A DNA stretch of 64,000 nt from Verrucomicrobiota bacterium. GTDB taxonomy: Bacteria > Verrucomicrobiota > Verrucomicrobiia > Limisphaerales > UBA9464. The notes under the pieces were generated by a model. It had not been told where the DNA came from. It worked only from the letters and a program-made list of their open reading frames with translations, and did no database searches. The stretch is taken from positions 1 through 64,000 of the forward strand of contig JAFLEF010000009.1 in NCBI GenBank assembly GCA_017309115.1. The letters run 5' to 3'. Shown piece after piece: positions 17,692 through 26,250 of the stretch (positions within the stretch are counted from its first letter, which is position 1; every line of letters begins with the position of its first letter). The position numbers and the translations under genes were made by a program.

Positions 17692-18672
17692 ATGGCTGAA
17701 GCTGCAAAATCTGACCTGTTTGTCGGTGTGGACTTGGGCGGTACCAAGATCCTGGCGGGGGTTTTCAGCCCGCAATTGAAACTGCTGCAGACCGCCAAGC
17801 TCAGCACCAAATCGAGCCGAGGTTTTGCCGCAGTGGTGGACCGGGTGGCACGCTGTGTTCGGGATGCCGTCGACGAGGCCGACATGAATCTCAAGCAGGT
17901 TCGCGCCATCGGCATTGGCGCGCCGGGTGCCATCGAGCCGGAGACCGGTGAGGTGATCTTTGCGCCGAATCTGCAATGGAAGGACGCGCCGCTGAAAAAG
18001 GAGCTCGAGAAACAACTCGAGATTCCCGTGTTCGTGGAGAATGACTGCAACGCCTGTGCCCTCGGAGTTCAGGAAGTCGAACTGAAGGGGCGCACCCGCA
18101 ATTTGCTCGGGATTTTTCTCGGCACCGGAATCGGGGGTGGCCTGATCATCGACGGTCGGGTCTACCGGGGGTTTAATGGCACTGCGGGCGAACTGGGGCA
18201 CATGGTCATTCAAGTGGGGGGACCCAAATGCGGTTGTGGCAACAACGGCTGCTTCGAAGCCCTGGCCAGCCGGACGGCGTTGTTCCGTGAGATTCAGACC
18301 CGGGTGAAGGCCGGCGAGAAAACCATTCTAACGGATCTCCTCGGCGGGGAACTGGACGACCTCAAAAGCGGCGATCTACGCAAGGCGATCCGCAAAGGGG
18401 ATAAGTTGGTGGAGAAAGTGGTGGAGGGCGCCGCCGAATACACCGGAATCGCCGTGGCCAATCTGATCAATATTCTCAACCCTGAGGTGGTGGTGCTCGG
18501 CGGGGGAGTAATCGACGCGCTGGAAGACGAGATGATGTCGATCATTGTCGAGACGGCCCTCGACTACGCCATGCCCGGGACGACCAAGGGAATCGAGATT
18601 CTAGCCTCCAAACTGGGCGACAATGCCGGCATCACTGGCGGTGCCGTGCTGGCCCGGCAACGGGCCAAGTGA
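17692..18672 (+). CDS. ROK family sugar kinase (glucokinase-like)
   Basis: A 326-residue cytoplasmic kinase that would phosphorylate glucose or a related sugar. The phosphate-binding loop is DLGGTK (residues 14-19). ENDCNA (around 117-122) contains the catalytic aspartate. GTGIGGGLI is the adenosine/phosphate-2 motif, and CGCGNNGCFEA (from about 181) is the ROK zinc-binding cysteine cluster. Start ATG at 17692. It follows the beta-helix protein by eight bases, which implies an operon. The long open frame extending upstream to 16939 is an out-of-frame shadow of that gene. Glucokinase is likely, but ROK proteins also act on fructose, N-acetylmannosamine or allose. Confidence 0.93.
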   Translation: MAEAAKSDLFVGVDLGGTKILAGVFSPQLKLLQTAKLSTKSSRGFAAVVDRVARCVRDAVDEADMNLKQVRAIGIGAPGAIEPETGEVIFAPNLQWKDAPLKKELEKQLEIPVFVENDCNACALGVQEVELKGRTRNLLGIFLGTGIGGGLIIDGRVYRGFNGTAGELGHMVIQVGGPKCGCGNNGCFEALASRTALFREIQTRVKAGEKTILTDLLGGELDDLKSGDLRKAIRKGDKLVEKVVEGAAEYTGIAVANLINILNPEVVVLGGGVIDALEDEMMSIIVETALDYAMPGTTKGIEILASKLGDNAGITGGAVLARQRAK

Positions 18673-18745
18673 CCCGCCGCGCCACTCGCCCCTGCGGCTC
18701 AGGGTAATCCAGTCAGTCAGCGCGTCGTTCCCTCCGCGGCTACGT

Positions 18746-19345
18746 TCACCACGATTCCAAGGCGCTTCGCAGCGCCTCCACGGGCAGCCCAATTACGTTG
18801 CTGCGGGAACCTTCCACCGTCGCCACCAGCCGATGACCTTCCTCCTGGAGCGCGTACGATCCCGCCTTGTCGAGGACATGGACCCGTTCCAGATACGCCT
18901 CGATGTCGTCCGGACCAAGGGAGTGGAACCGGACATAGGTGACCTCGGAGAAGAGCTTCATTCGGGCGCGGTTGACTTGAACCAGGCAAACACCGGTGAT
19001 GACCCGGTGAATCTGTCCCGAAAGTCGGCTCAGCATCTGCCGGGCTTCAGCGAGATCAGCCGGTTTGGAAAGCGCCTCGTCGCCCAAAAACACCAGGGTG
19101 TCGGCTCCCACCACCAGATGATCGGGGAACCGTTCGCTGATCGAAAACGCCTTGCGCTGAGCATTGACTTCGCAAAGCCGGCGAGCGCCCAGGGAGGAAT
19201 CTGTTAGCTCCGTGGCATAGCTCGGCGAAACGCGAAAGCCCGGGAGCAGTTCGCGGAGCAGATCCACGCGACGGCTCGACTGCGAGGCGAGGATTACCGG
19301 CGGCAACGGCTCGGTTCGGTTGAGCGAGAGAGACGGAGGGTTCAT
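18746..19345 (-). CDS. maf: Maf-like nucleoside triphosphate pyrophosphatase
   Basis: A 199-residue Maf/YceF-type house-cleaning enzyme that hydrolyses non-canonical or selected nucleoside triphosphates to monophosphates. The family start ILASQSSRRVDLLREL (phosphate-binding SxSxRR) is present, as are VVGADTLVFLGDEALSKP (catalytic ADT) and DKAGSYALQEEG (family DKAGAYGIQ). SNVIGLPVEAL is the conserved C-terminal motif. Its start codon overlaps the stop codon of the upstream MFS/spermidine-synthase gene (ATGA), so the two are translationally coupled. Confidence 0.93.
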   Translation of the reverse strand: MNPPSLSLNRTEPLPPVILASQSSRRVDLLRELLPGFRVSPSYATELTDSSLGARRLCEVNAQRKAFSISERFPDHLVVGADTLVFLGDEALSKPADLAEARQMLSRLSGQIHRVITGVCLVQVNRARMKLFSEVTYVRFHSLGPDDIEAYLERVHVLDKAGSYALQEEGHRLVATVEGSRSNVIGLPVEALRSALESW

Positions 19346-22300
19346 GGCTGTTCGGCGTCGAGGCTTCCCGGCGGAGCGGCCTTAGGCAGGATGCGGCGGG
19401 CGTGATGTTCGAGAAAAGGCTCACGAACGGCGGAATCCTCGCCCACAAACTCGCGTCGGACAGCCTCCTGAATCAGTTGATGGGCCGTTTTCCAATCTTC
19501 CCGTTGTTCCAACGTGAGGAGCATGCGGGCGATCACCAGGCGGGGTGCCCGCTGATCCAGGCTGAAATCATACGGGCCGTTGTCTGTGGAATCGGTGGCG
19601 AACGCCTTGAGTGCCATGGCGAAGAACTGGGGCTCATCCCCGCGATCCCAGAGGACTTCTGCCAAGCGGGCCCGATGCACCCGGCGGTTTTGGGTATCCA
19701 GTTCGATTAAGCGTCGAAGCGTAAGTTCGAGATCATCCGAGGGCGGTAGGTAGTGGGCGGACCGCCGGGCCCGGTAAGAGTTCATGAGTGCGGTGCTCAG
19801 AGGACGCAGCATGCTGACATCCCCGCGGGCAATCGCTTCCGGACGTCCGGGAAGACCAATCTCCACCAGCGCGGAGGCATCTGGTGACGCCAAGCTCCGT
19901 TCCAGGGCAGCGAGTAGTCGGGCCGGTTCGGGCTGGCCGGGTTCGGTCTCGAGCCACAGGCGCAGTTGGGAGCGGAAGACCTCGGGGTCCGGAAGGGAAG
20001 ATGCCCGGAACAGTTCGGCGGCGCCCCGCAGTTCGTTGGTGGTCATCCGGCGGCTGGTCAGATGCGGGCCAATCAGGCCCCGGGGCCGCGGATTGCGACC
20101 TTCCGAGATCAGGAAAATTTTGTCGGCTTCCTCCCGGGAGAAGAAAGCGCGCTGGGCGGCGTACTCCAGCACCGGCCGGAAATCGCTGTGCACCGGTGTG
20201 GACGGATCAGGGACGAACAGACCTTCGCCGAATGGAATCAGTTCCAGGTTCAGGAAGGAGGTGAGATCCCGGACGCCGATACGTTCCATGTCGCCGCGGA
20301 CGAGCGGGTCGTTAAACCGCCGGGCGATGGAAGCGAGGTCGGGCTTAAAGGGTTGCACTGAGCCCACCAGGACTAGGTCCCGACCGCCCGGTTGCCAGAT
20401 GCCCACATACGGAAACACCGAGCTGAAGGTATTCACCACCAGGTCCACGGTTCGGTCGTCGGTTTCGTAGACCTGCAGCCACTGCGCCGCCAGTCCACCG
20501 GGCTTCAGTCGGTCGCGAACGTTGAGATAGAATTCGTGACTGAACACCGCCGCCACGCCGGCCATCCAGGGGTTGGACGGTTCGGTGATGATGACGTCGT
20601 ACTGACGCCGGGTGGTTTGCAGAAACGTTTTGGCGTCCTCCAGGGTGAGGACGGTGCGGGGATCGTCGAGGGCCCGGTCGTTGAACGGATTGAAGAACTT
20701 TCGGGTGGCCTCGGCGACTTCTGGGGAGATCTCCACGACGTCCACGCGTTGCACCCCGGAATGGCGCAAGGCCGAGCCGACGGTCATGCCGCTGCCGAGC
20801 CCGACGATCAGAACCTCCGAGGATTCCGGCTTGAGCACCAAAGGCACATGCGCGAGCAGGGCCTGGGTGGCCAGGTCGCCGACGGAGGTGGCGTCGGTCT
20901 TGCCGTTGACGCGGAGCATCAGGTTTTCCCGACCGTCCGCGAGCGGCGCGGCCATGATGGCCACCGTGGATCCGGCGCCGTCCCGGTGGTACCGCAGATC
21001 CACGCTGTCCACTTGAGCGCGGTATTGGGCGAGGGTGGTGGGAGGCGTCTTGGCTCGCCACAAACCGAGGGCAAAGGCGCGCTGCCAGCGCGGTCCCAGC
21101 ACCGAGGCACTCCAGAACCCGGCGATCAGCACCACGGCGGCCGCGGTCCAGGGCCGCCAATCCCGCCGGCCGGCTCCGAACAAGACCGCCAGTCCGATCA
21201 GCGCGTTGAGCGCGATGCCCAGAACGAAGGTGTGGGCGAGGCCGAAGGCGGGGAGGAAGTAGAGGCCGGTGAGAATCGCGCCGAGGACGGTGCCCAGGGT
21301 GTTGACCGCAAAGACGCGTCCGACGGAACGGCCGGTTCGGGCGAGCTCCGCTGTCGCCACCCGACTGGCCAATGGCAGGGTTGTTCCCAAACAAACCGCC
21401 GGAATGAACATCACGCCGAAACAGACCAGCGCCTGCATCAGTTCGTAGAGCGGATAGGCCGCCTGACTACGGTTCAGCAGCCCCGCGAGTCGGGCGAACC
21501 ACCAGGGCAACAGGTCATAGAACCAAAGCGACGCGAAGAGGGTTCCGGCCAGAGCCAATTCGGCCAGACCGAAGGCCGTCAGCGTGTGGGCCTGCCGTTT
21601 CCAGCGGTAGACCAACCACCCACCCGTGGCGATGCCGCTGATAAACGTGGCGAGCATGAGCGAGTACGCGTGCGTGCTCGAACCCAGAGCCAGTGCCAGC
21701 AATCGGGTCCAGGCGACCTCATACAGCATGGCCACGAAGCCCGACACGCTGATCGCCACGAGTGCGAGGCGCAGCTGCCGGGGAGTAAATTCCTCGACCG
21801 TTTCGATCCGGAGCGGAGGTGTGGTGGCGGGGGCGGTGGGGAATCCTTCCTGAGTCGCGCGGCTGGCGCCCAGGGCGATCAGACCCACGATAAGGCTCAT
21901 TGCCGCGCCGAGATAAAGGGTCACTTCCAGACCCAGATTCGGAATCCACCACCAGTCGGCGAGGATTACGCCGGCCACGGCGCCACTGCTGTTGATCGCG
22001 TACAGCGCCGCCACCTTACCGCGGAGTTCCGCCAGGGATCGTGTCACGTAGCGGGTCAGTGCCGGCAACGTGGCGCCCATGAGGACGGTCGGCAGCAGGA
22101 TCGTGATGCTCGCGAAGAAGAATTGGATCGCCAGTCGGAAGAGGCCGGTGGGTGACCACATTCGAACCAATCCGAGAAAGGCCGAATGAACCAGGTCGTA
22201 GTAGAATGGAAAGAGTACGGCAAACACGCCGATGCCGAGTTCCAGACCCGCGTAGAAAAGCAGAGGTCGGGGCAACCGATCGACCACTGACCCCAGCCAG

Positions 22301-22482
22301 GCATTGCCCAGAGCGAGACCGCCCATGAAGGCGGCGAGCACTGCAATCACCGCGTAGCTGGTGTGTCCCAGGAAAAGCGCGAGATATCGGGTCCACACGA
22401 CCTGATACACCAGGCCGGCGACACCCGAGACGAAGAAGGTGGCCAGAATTAGCGCGAATAGCCCTCGCGCGCGGAAGTTCAC
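19342..22482 (-). CDS. Fused MFS-type membrane protein and spermidine synthase-like domain
   Basis: A 1046-residue protein. Residues about 1-430 hold around 12 membrane helices in two similar halves (VSGVAGLVYQVVWTRYLALF; VSGFVAMLYEVAWTRLLALA). Residues about 540-740 form a spermidine-synthase-like Rossmann domain: VLIVGLGSGMTVG is the nucleotide/SAM loop, VDVVEISPEV the acidic loop, and YDVIITEPSNPWMAG the DxxxxDxSDP equivalent with glutamate replacing the key aspartate. The last 300 residues are helical and unassigned. Such fusions are widespread in bacteria; aminopropyl transfer has not been shown for them, and a role in exporting or modifying polyamines is inferred only. Start is GTG at 22482. 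It is coupled to maf by a four-base overlap. Confidence 0.88.
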   Translation of the reverse strand: MNFRARGLFALILATFFVSGVAGLVYQVVWTRYLALFLGHTSYAVIAVLAAFMGGLALGNAWLGSVVDRLPRPLLFYAGLELGIGVFAVLFPFYYDLVHSAFLGLVRMWSPTGLFRLAIQFFFASITILLPTVLMGATLPALTRYVTRSLAELRGKVAALYAINSSGAVAGVILADWWWIPNLGLEVTLYLGAAMSLIVGLIALGASRATQEGFPTAPATTPPLRIETVEEFTPRQLRLALVAISVSGFVAMLYEVAWTRLLALALGSSTHAYSLMLATFISGIATGGWLVYRWKRQAHTLTAFGLAELALAGTLFASLWFYDLLPWWFARLAGLLNRSQAAYPLYELMQALVCFGVMFIPAVCLGTTLPLASRVATAELARTGRSVGRVFAVNTLGTVLGAILTGLYFLPAFGLAHTFVLGIALNALIGLAVLFGAGRRDWRPWTAAAVVLIAGFWSASVLGPRWQRAFALGLWRAKTPPTTLAQYRAQVDSVDLRYHRDGAGSTVAIMAAPLADGRENLMLRVNGKTDATSVGDLATQALLAHVPLVLKPESSEVLIVGLGSGMTVGSALRHSGVQRVDVVEISPEVAEATRKFFNPFNDRALDDPRTVLTLEDAKTFLQTTRRQYDVIITEPSNPWMAGVAAVFSHEFYLNVRDRLKPGGLAAQWLQVYETDDRTVDLVVNTFSSVFPYVGIWQPGGRDLVLVGSVQPFKPDLASIARRFNDPLVRGDMERIGVRDLTSFLNLELIPFGEGLFVPDPSTPVHSDFRPVLEYAAQRAFFSREEADKIFLISEGRNPRPRGLIGPHLTSRRMTTNELRGAAELFRASSLPDPEVFRSQLRLWLETEPGQPEPARLLAALERSLASPDASALVEIGLPGRPEAIARGDVSMLRPLSTALMNSYRARRSAHYLPPSDDLELTLRRLIELDTQNRRVHRARLAEVLWDRGDEPQFFAMALKAFATDSTDNGPYDFSLDQRAPRLVIARMLLTLEQREDWKTAHQLIQEAVRREFVGEDSAVREPFLEHHARRILPKAAPPGSLDAEQP

Positions 22483-22568
22483 CTGCGGAACCTATCGGCC
22501 GGTGCGAACCGACTCAACCCCGCAGGACGGACTTGCTCTCGATCCGCATCCGCTCTCACTTTTCCGCC

Positions 22569-22832
22569 ATGACGCGTCAGCAAGTGTTGGATCTCTATTT
22601 CATGGACGCTCGCTGCAAACTCATCGAGATCGCCGCCTTTCTCGATCGGGTGGAGCGGGGAACGGGCGAAGCCGATTTTCGACTGACGGCTTTTCGGACA
22701 GCGCTTCAGCACTTGCACGACGGTGAAACCAGTCGGGCCGAAGGCGTCCTGAAATCGCTGAGCGATCCGACCCTGGAGCCCATTCCCCAAGCCCATGGCA
22801 AGGGCGCGGTGGGTGCCTGGCCGGGAGCGTGA
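22569..22832 (+). CDS. Small conserved-looking protein of unknown function
   Basis: An 87-residue protein starting at ATG 22569: MTRQQVLDLYFMDARCKLIE, then AAFLDRVERG, then a helical stretch rich in Glu, Arg and Leu. It has no signal peptide or membrane segment. It ends immediately before the stop codon of the convergent DUF1501 gene, with no bases between, and is divergent from the MFS fusion gene, sharing an 86-base promoter region. Good codon structure and a plausible helical-bundle sequence make it likely real; I do not recognise the family. Confidence 0.7.
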   Translation: MTRQQVLDLYFMDARCKLIEIAAFLDRVERGTGEADFRLTAFRTALQHLHDGETSRAEGVLKSLSDPTLEPIPQAHGKGAVGAWPGA

Positions 22833-24242
22833 TCAGGCCATGATGTCGCGGACCACCCGGCCATGAACATCGGTCAGCCGGAAATCGCGTCCGGCATGGC
22901 GATAGGTCAGGGCCTCATGATCGACGCCCAACAGGGCCAGCAAGGTCGCGTGCAGATCGTGGACATGCATTTTCTCGTCCACGCAGTAGAACCCGTAGTC
23001 GTCGGTCACCCCGTAACTGAACCCGGCGCGCACCCCGCCACCCGCCAGCCACATAGTGAACGCGTGCGGATGATGGTCCCGACCGTCCTTGCCTTGGAGC
23101 GTGGGAGTTCGACCGAATTCGCCGCCCCACATCACCAGGGTGTCCTCGAGCAGCCCTCGTGATTTCAGGTCGCGGAGCAGTCCCGCAATCGGCCGATCTA
23201 CCTCGGAGGCCAGGCGTCCGTGATCCTTGGTGAGATCGTCGTGCTGATCCCAATAGCCATGGGTCACCTGAACGAAGCGCACCCCGCGTTCGCTAAACCG
23301 CCGGGCCAGCAGACACTGCCGCGCGAACGAAGCAGTCCGAGGATCGTCCAGTCCGTAGAGTCGCCGCGTGGCCGCCGACTCGCCGTCGAGACTCATGATC
23401 TCGGGCGCTTCGGTTTGCATGCGGAAGGCCAGTTCGAAGGATTCGATGCGTGCCTCCAAGGCGGGATCGCTGCCGGTCGCAGCGAGATGATCCCGATTGA
23501 GTTCGCCGAGGAGATCGAGTTGGGCGCGTTGCAGGACCGTGTTTTCGTTGGGATCGTGCAGGTAATTGATCGTCGCCTTCTCCACCGGCATGCCCCCGCC
23601 GATAGGTGTTCCCTGATGCACGGCGGGCAGGAAGGCACTCGACCAATTGCCCACGCCGCCGTGGCCCAGAGTGGGATTGATCGTGAGGAAGCTCGGCAGA
23701 TTCTGATTCTCGGTGCCCAGACCGTAGGAGATCCAGGAGCCCATGCTGGGCCGGACGAAGGTGTCGGAACCCGTGTGCAGCTTCAGCAGCGCTCCGCCGT
23801 GCGCCTCGTTGGTCCCGTGAATGGACTTCAGGAAGCACAGGTCATCGGCGCAGGCGCCGACGTTGGGAAACAGGTCGCTGACCATGGCGCCGGATTCCCC
23901 GTAGGGCCGGAATTCCCAGGGCGATTTGCGCAGATTGGAGGTCTGGGCGAACTGGATGCGAGGCTTGGCGAAGGGCAGCGGTTGGCCGGTATCGCGAATC
24001 AGCAGCGGCTTGTAGTCGAAGGTGTCCACATGCGACGGGCCGCCGTGCATGAAGAGGAAAATGATGCGCTTGGCCCGGGGCCGGAACAGCGGCGCGTGTG
24101 GGGCGAGCGGGTTCAATCCGGAGTTCGCGGAAGCGGAGCCCAACGAAGCCCAAAGACCCGCCAGGGCGATCTGCCCAAAGCCGGCGCCACACTGCCGCAG
24201 CATCTGGCGTCGGCTGACAGGAGGTGGCAGAGCGTGCGGCAT
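22833..24242 (-). CDS. DUF1501 protein with twin-arginine signal
   Basis: A DUF1501 protein of about 469 residues, with a sulfatase/alkaline-phosphatase-like fold. The N terminus SRRQMLRQCGAGFGQIALAG is a Tat signal, implying export in folded form. Family motifs: RAKRIIFLFMHGGPSHVDTFDYKP (metal-binding region), FLKSIHGTNEAHGGA and LVMWGGEFGRTP. An upstream GTG at 24272 would add ten residues; I prefer the ATG, which places the RR motif closer to the N terminus. DUF1501 genes usually sit next to a DUF1549/DUF1553 cytochrome gene; this one has none, unlike the pair at 32171-36569. Its role is unknown. Confidence 0.9.
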   Translation of the reverse strand: MPHALPPPVSRRQMLRQCGAGFGQIALAGLWASLGSASANSGLNPLAPHAPLFRPRAKRIIFLFMHGGPSHVDTFDYKPLLIRDTGQPLPFAKPRIQFAQTSNLRKSPWEFRPYGESGAMVSDLFPNVGACADDLCFLKSIHGTNEAHGGALLKLHTGSDTFVRPSMGSWISYGLGTENQNLPSFLTINPTLGHGGVGNWSSAFLPAVHQGTPIGGGMPVEKATINYLHDPNENTVLQRAQLDLLGELNRDHLAATGSDPALEARIESFELAFRMQTEAPEIMSLDGESAATRRLYGLDDPRTASFARQCLLARRFSERGVRFVQVTHGYWDQHDDLTKDHGRLASEVDRPIAGLLRDLKSRGLLEDTLVMWGGEFGRTPTLQGKDGRDHHPHAFTMWLAGGGVRAGFSYGVTDDYGFYCVDEKMHVHDLHATLLALLGVDHEALTYRHAGRDFRLTDVHGRVVRDIMA

Positions 24243-24307
24243 ACGACTGGTCGTCTCTGACGAATCCAACACCCGTTCGATTCAGGCGGGAAGGGGAATG
24301 GGGGGAA

Positions 24308-24469
24308 GCTGAGAGCTGAGAGCTGAGAGCTGAGAGGCAAAGCGGTAAGCGGTAAGCGCGGGAGCGCGGGAGCCTGCTTGTCGCTCAACTCTCAACTTCC
24401 AACCCTCAACTGGCTTTTCGGTAGGGCGAGGTTCCACCGAGCCGTTCGTGTGGCCTTCGCGGAGCGTTT
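24308..24469. repeat. Heptamer arrays and R1 half element
   Basis: 24308-24335 has four GCTGAGA units. 24342-24355 has two GCGGTAA units, followed by two octamers GCGCGGGA (24356-24371). 24384-24412 has the opposite-strand form (TCTCAAC/CTCAACT). 24420-24469 is the left half of R1 (GGTAGGGCGAGG, then CGGAGCGTT). The rest of the gap to 24622 shows nothing I can name. Confidence 0.75.
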
Positions 24470-24622
24470 GGACTGCGCCCGCCCTCTGGCGCTTTTGGGG
24501 TGCGTAGAGGACGGTGAGGTTAGGGCGCTCCGGGGTCGAAACGATCCCCCAAACTCTCGTCCCCGCGAATGCCCGTCTCTCCAGGCCTGTTCAACCAAGG
24601 GGGGCGCGTTGAAGTTGCCGTC

Positions 24623-24931
24623 TTACTTCGGGCTAGATGCGGCCGGCTCCGTGTGTTGAAAGAGTCGTCCCATAATAGGAAGTTCTCCCAAAACGGGCAC
24701 CGAACGCACTTGCTGTGGCCCGTGGCCTGATGTCTTCCATTGGAACAAACGACCTGCCAGTGGCAATTCCGAGAGGAAGGGGACGGCAAAGCGCTCCGGC
24801 TGCGGCACTGTGAACAGCCGGCCGACGTGAGGAATGTCCCGGAGAACAGGAACTGAATTTGGGGACTCAGGTCCGCCCATTGCGGTGGAGGCGAGTCCCA
24901 GTGCGAATAGTAACGTGGCTGTTGTTTTCAT
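24623..24931 (-). CDS. Small exported protein with three secretin-signature-like motifs
   Basis: A 102-residue protein with a clear signal peptide (MKTTATLLFALGLASTAMGG). The mature part of about 80 residues is mostly three copies of one motif: VPVLRDIPHVGRLF, VPFLSELPLAGRLF and VPVLGELPIMGRLF, spaced by roughly 20-25 residues. This closely resembles the signature in the secretin domain of GspD/PilQ-type outer-membrane channels (family pattern VPxLGDIPxLGxLF), where it occurs once. Here the rest of the secretin is missing, so it cannot form a channel alone. It might bind a secretin ring, act as a pilotin-like or plug peptide, or be an unrelated repeat that converged. It stands alone, flanked by repeats upstream of the DUF1501 gene and by a degraded region. 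Confidence 0.72.
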   Translation of the reverse strand: MKTTATLLFALGLASTAMGGPESPNSVPVLRDIPHVGRLFTVPQPERFAVPFLSELPLAGRLFQWKTSGHGPQQVRSVPVLGELPIMGRLFQHTEPAASSPK

Positions 24932-25501
24932 TGTGTTTGGTATGGCTGATTAACGGCGCAAATCGTCACGAGTGCGTCCGGCAACGACTCAAGCTCTGTG
25001 ATGCGCCTCGGCGCTTTCACTGGAGCAGCCCGAACGAAGCCGCTAGGCGGCGAAGCTGGGGTTGGAACGGGAATCGTCGTTGGGCGGTATCTGAGTGCTT
25101 ACTTGGCCTGAGACTATCGGCTGAAGACGTTATGAGAAGTTCCAAGTCGAAGGATCTTGGACAAAGTGAGACGCGAGGCCAACGCCGCCAGACGGGCTTG
25201 CCGCCAGCCGCAGCAGAAGAGTGCCCCGAAGGTAACCTCAGGCGTGCCAAACCGTCTTTGAACCCTCCGCCCTTTCCCTTGCCGGCCGCAGCCATCCCCC
25301 CTCTTCACGTTGGAGACTTACAGCCTTCCGCCAGACCGTCCTCCCCCAAGCGTTCAATGGAGAACTGGCACGAGCGGAGGTGTTCGGCTAAATTCATCTC
25401 GTCTCGAATTGAAGTTCGAGCACTTTGACAAGTTGCGGGCGCATCTGGCAGCTGGGCCGGGCGGGATGTCATCCGATGAGTAGTCCCGCTCTCCAACAAA
25501 T
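24932..25501. other. Degenerate accessory region without intact gene
   Basis: No convincing gene in 570 bases. A plus-strand open frame (24859-25428) antisense to the small exported gene has no protein-like features. 25263-25335 is a direct repeat of 25936-26008 (see there). The sequence probably holds remains of the genes that once preceded the DUF4411 fragment. Confidence 0.5.
25263..25335. repeat. 73-base direct repeat, left copy
   Basis: It begins CCCTCCGCCC and continues TTGCCGGCC, CTCTTCACGTT, GGAGACTT, and ends CCGCCAGA. It matches 25936-26008 at roughly four of five positions by eye. The two copies bracket the DUF4411 fragment. Confidence 0.7.
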
Positions 25502-25756
25502 TTGTTCGCCGAAGCGCAGCCGATTCAGAACCAGTTCGCCGGCTTGCGAGACCCCAAGGCTGAATACGAAGAGGCGGATGCATACGTCATCGCGTTGGCG
25601 AAATTGCGTGGCGGGATTGTGGTGACTCAGGAAACGCCCGCGGCCGAGAAGCGGAATCCGAAGCGCACGCATTTCATTCCGGATGTTTGCCGGGAGTTGG
25701 GTATTGCGTGCATCAGCCTAATCGGCTTGATGCGCCGCGAGGGTTGGAAGTTTTGA
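25502..25756 (+). pseudogene. 3' fragment of a DUF4411 PIN-like toxin gene
   Basis: Only the C-terminal half of the family is present. EADAYVIALAK, GGIVVTQETPA, the pattern PKRTHFIPDVCRELGI and a tail INLxxLMRREGWKF-like stretch (ISLIGLMRREGWKF here) fit DUF4411, PIN-fold proteins usually encoded beside an XRE/ImmA-IrrE type partner. The upstream in-frame sequence meets a stop codon at 25481-25483, and no start or N-terminal PIN motif (catalytic aspartate near residue 5) is found. So the gene has lost its 5' half and is probably inactive. Its former partner is not recognisable upstream. This points to a decayed toxin-antitoxin or defence locus. Confidence 0.68.
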
Positions 25757-25935
25757 TTCTTGGTGGCTAAAGGTTAAAGAGCAAAGAGCGCCCCAATCGC
25801 CCTCGTCCAGAGTCCAAAAGCATTGGCACCACTGTAACATCCTACGGGGTGACGACATGTCCTACGGCCATTCCCAATTGGCGATTGGCGTCCATTCGTG
25901 TCCATTCGCGGTGGGCCTGAATGGTTCCGTCTGAG

Positions 25936-26008
25936 CCCTCCGCCCTTACCCCTTGCCGGCCTTCGCCATTCCCCTCTTCGCGTTCGAGACTTGCCGCCTA
26001 CCGCCAGA
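25936..26008. repeat. 73-base direct repeat, right copy
   Basis: It begins CCCTCCGCCC, continues TTGCCGGCC, CTCTTCGCGTT, CGAGACTT, and ends CCGCCAGA. It lies 673 bases from the left copy at 25263-25335 in the same orientation. Confidence 0.7.
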
Positions 26009-26050
26009 TTCCAGAAACTGCCGCCAATCAGACGGTTCAAACCGGAACAG

Positions 26051-26115
26051 ATGCGCGACCTAACTCCAGAACAACAGGCTCGGCAGCAGATCGACGCCCA
26101 ACTCCAGGCCTGCGG
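26051..26115 (+). pseudogene. Possible N-terminal scrap of a type I restriction R subunit
   Basis: An ATG opens MRDLTPEQQARQQIDAQLQ followed by ACG. This resembles the very start of many HsdR proteins (pattern TPEQxARxxIDxxLxxAGW). The similarity stops after about 22 residues and nothing of the nuclease or helicase follows. The fragment is short, so the assignment is tentative. Confidence 0.4.
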
Positions 26116-26213
26116 GACGGGCGTTATCTCCATTTGCTCGCTGAATCGAGCGACGACCCGCCAGTTCAGCCTCCAACAGATCAACACGTGAGAAATAACG
26201 AAAACTGCAACCG

Positions 26214-26250
26214 AGTGTCACCCAGCATTTGACCAACCCGACGTGACACT
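26214..26250. promoter_or_regulatory. Perfect inverted repeat upstream of the DUF5131 operon
   Basis: AGTGTCAC (26214-26221) and GTGACACT (26243-26250) are perfect 8-base arms separated by 21 bases, centred about 43 bases before the ATG of the first gene. The centre-to-centre distance of 29 bases is a little under three helical turns. This fits an operator for a dimeric or DNA-looping regulator; no regulator gene is adjacent. Confidence 0.5.

Noticed and set aside
24859-25428. Plus-strand open frame of 189 residues
   Set aside because: Antisense to the start of the secretin-motif gene and covers degenerate DNA; Arg/Ser-rich without protein features.
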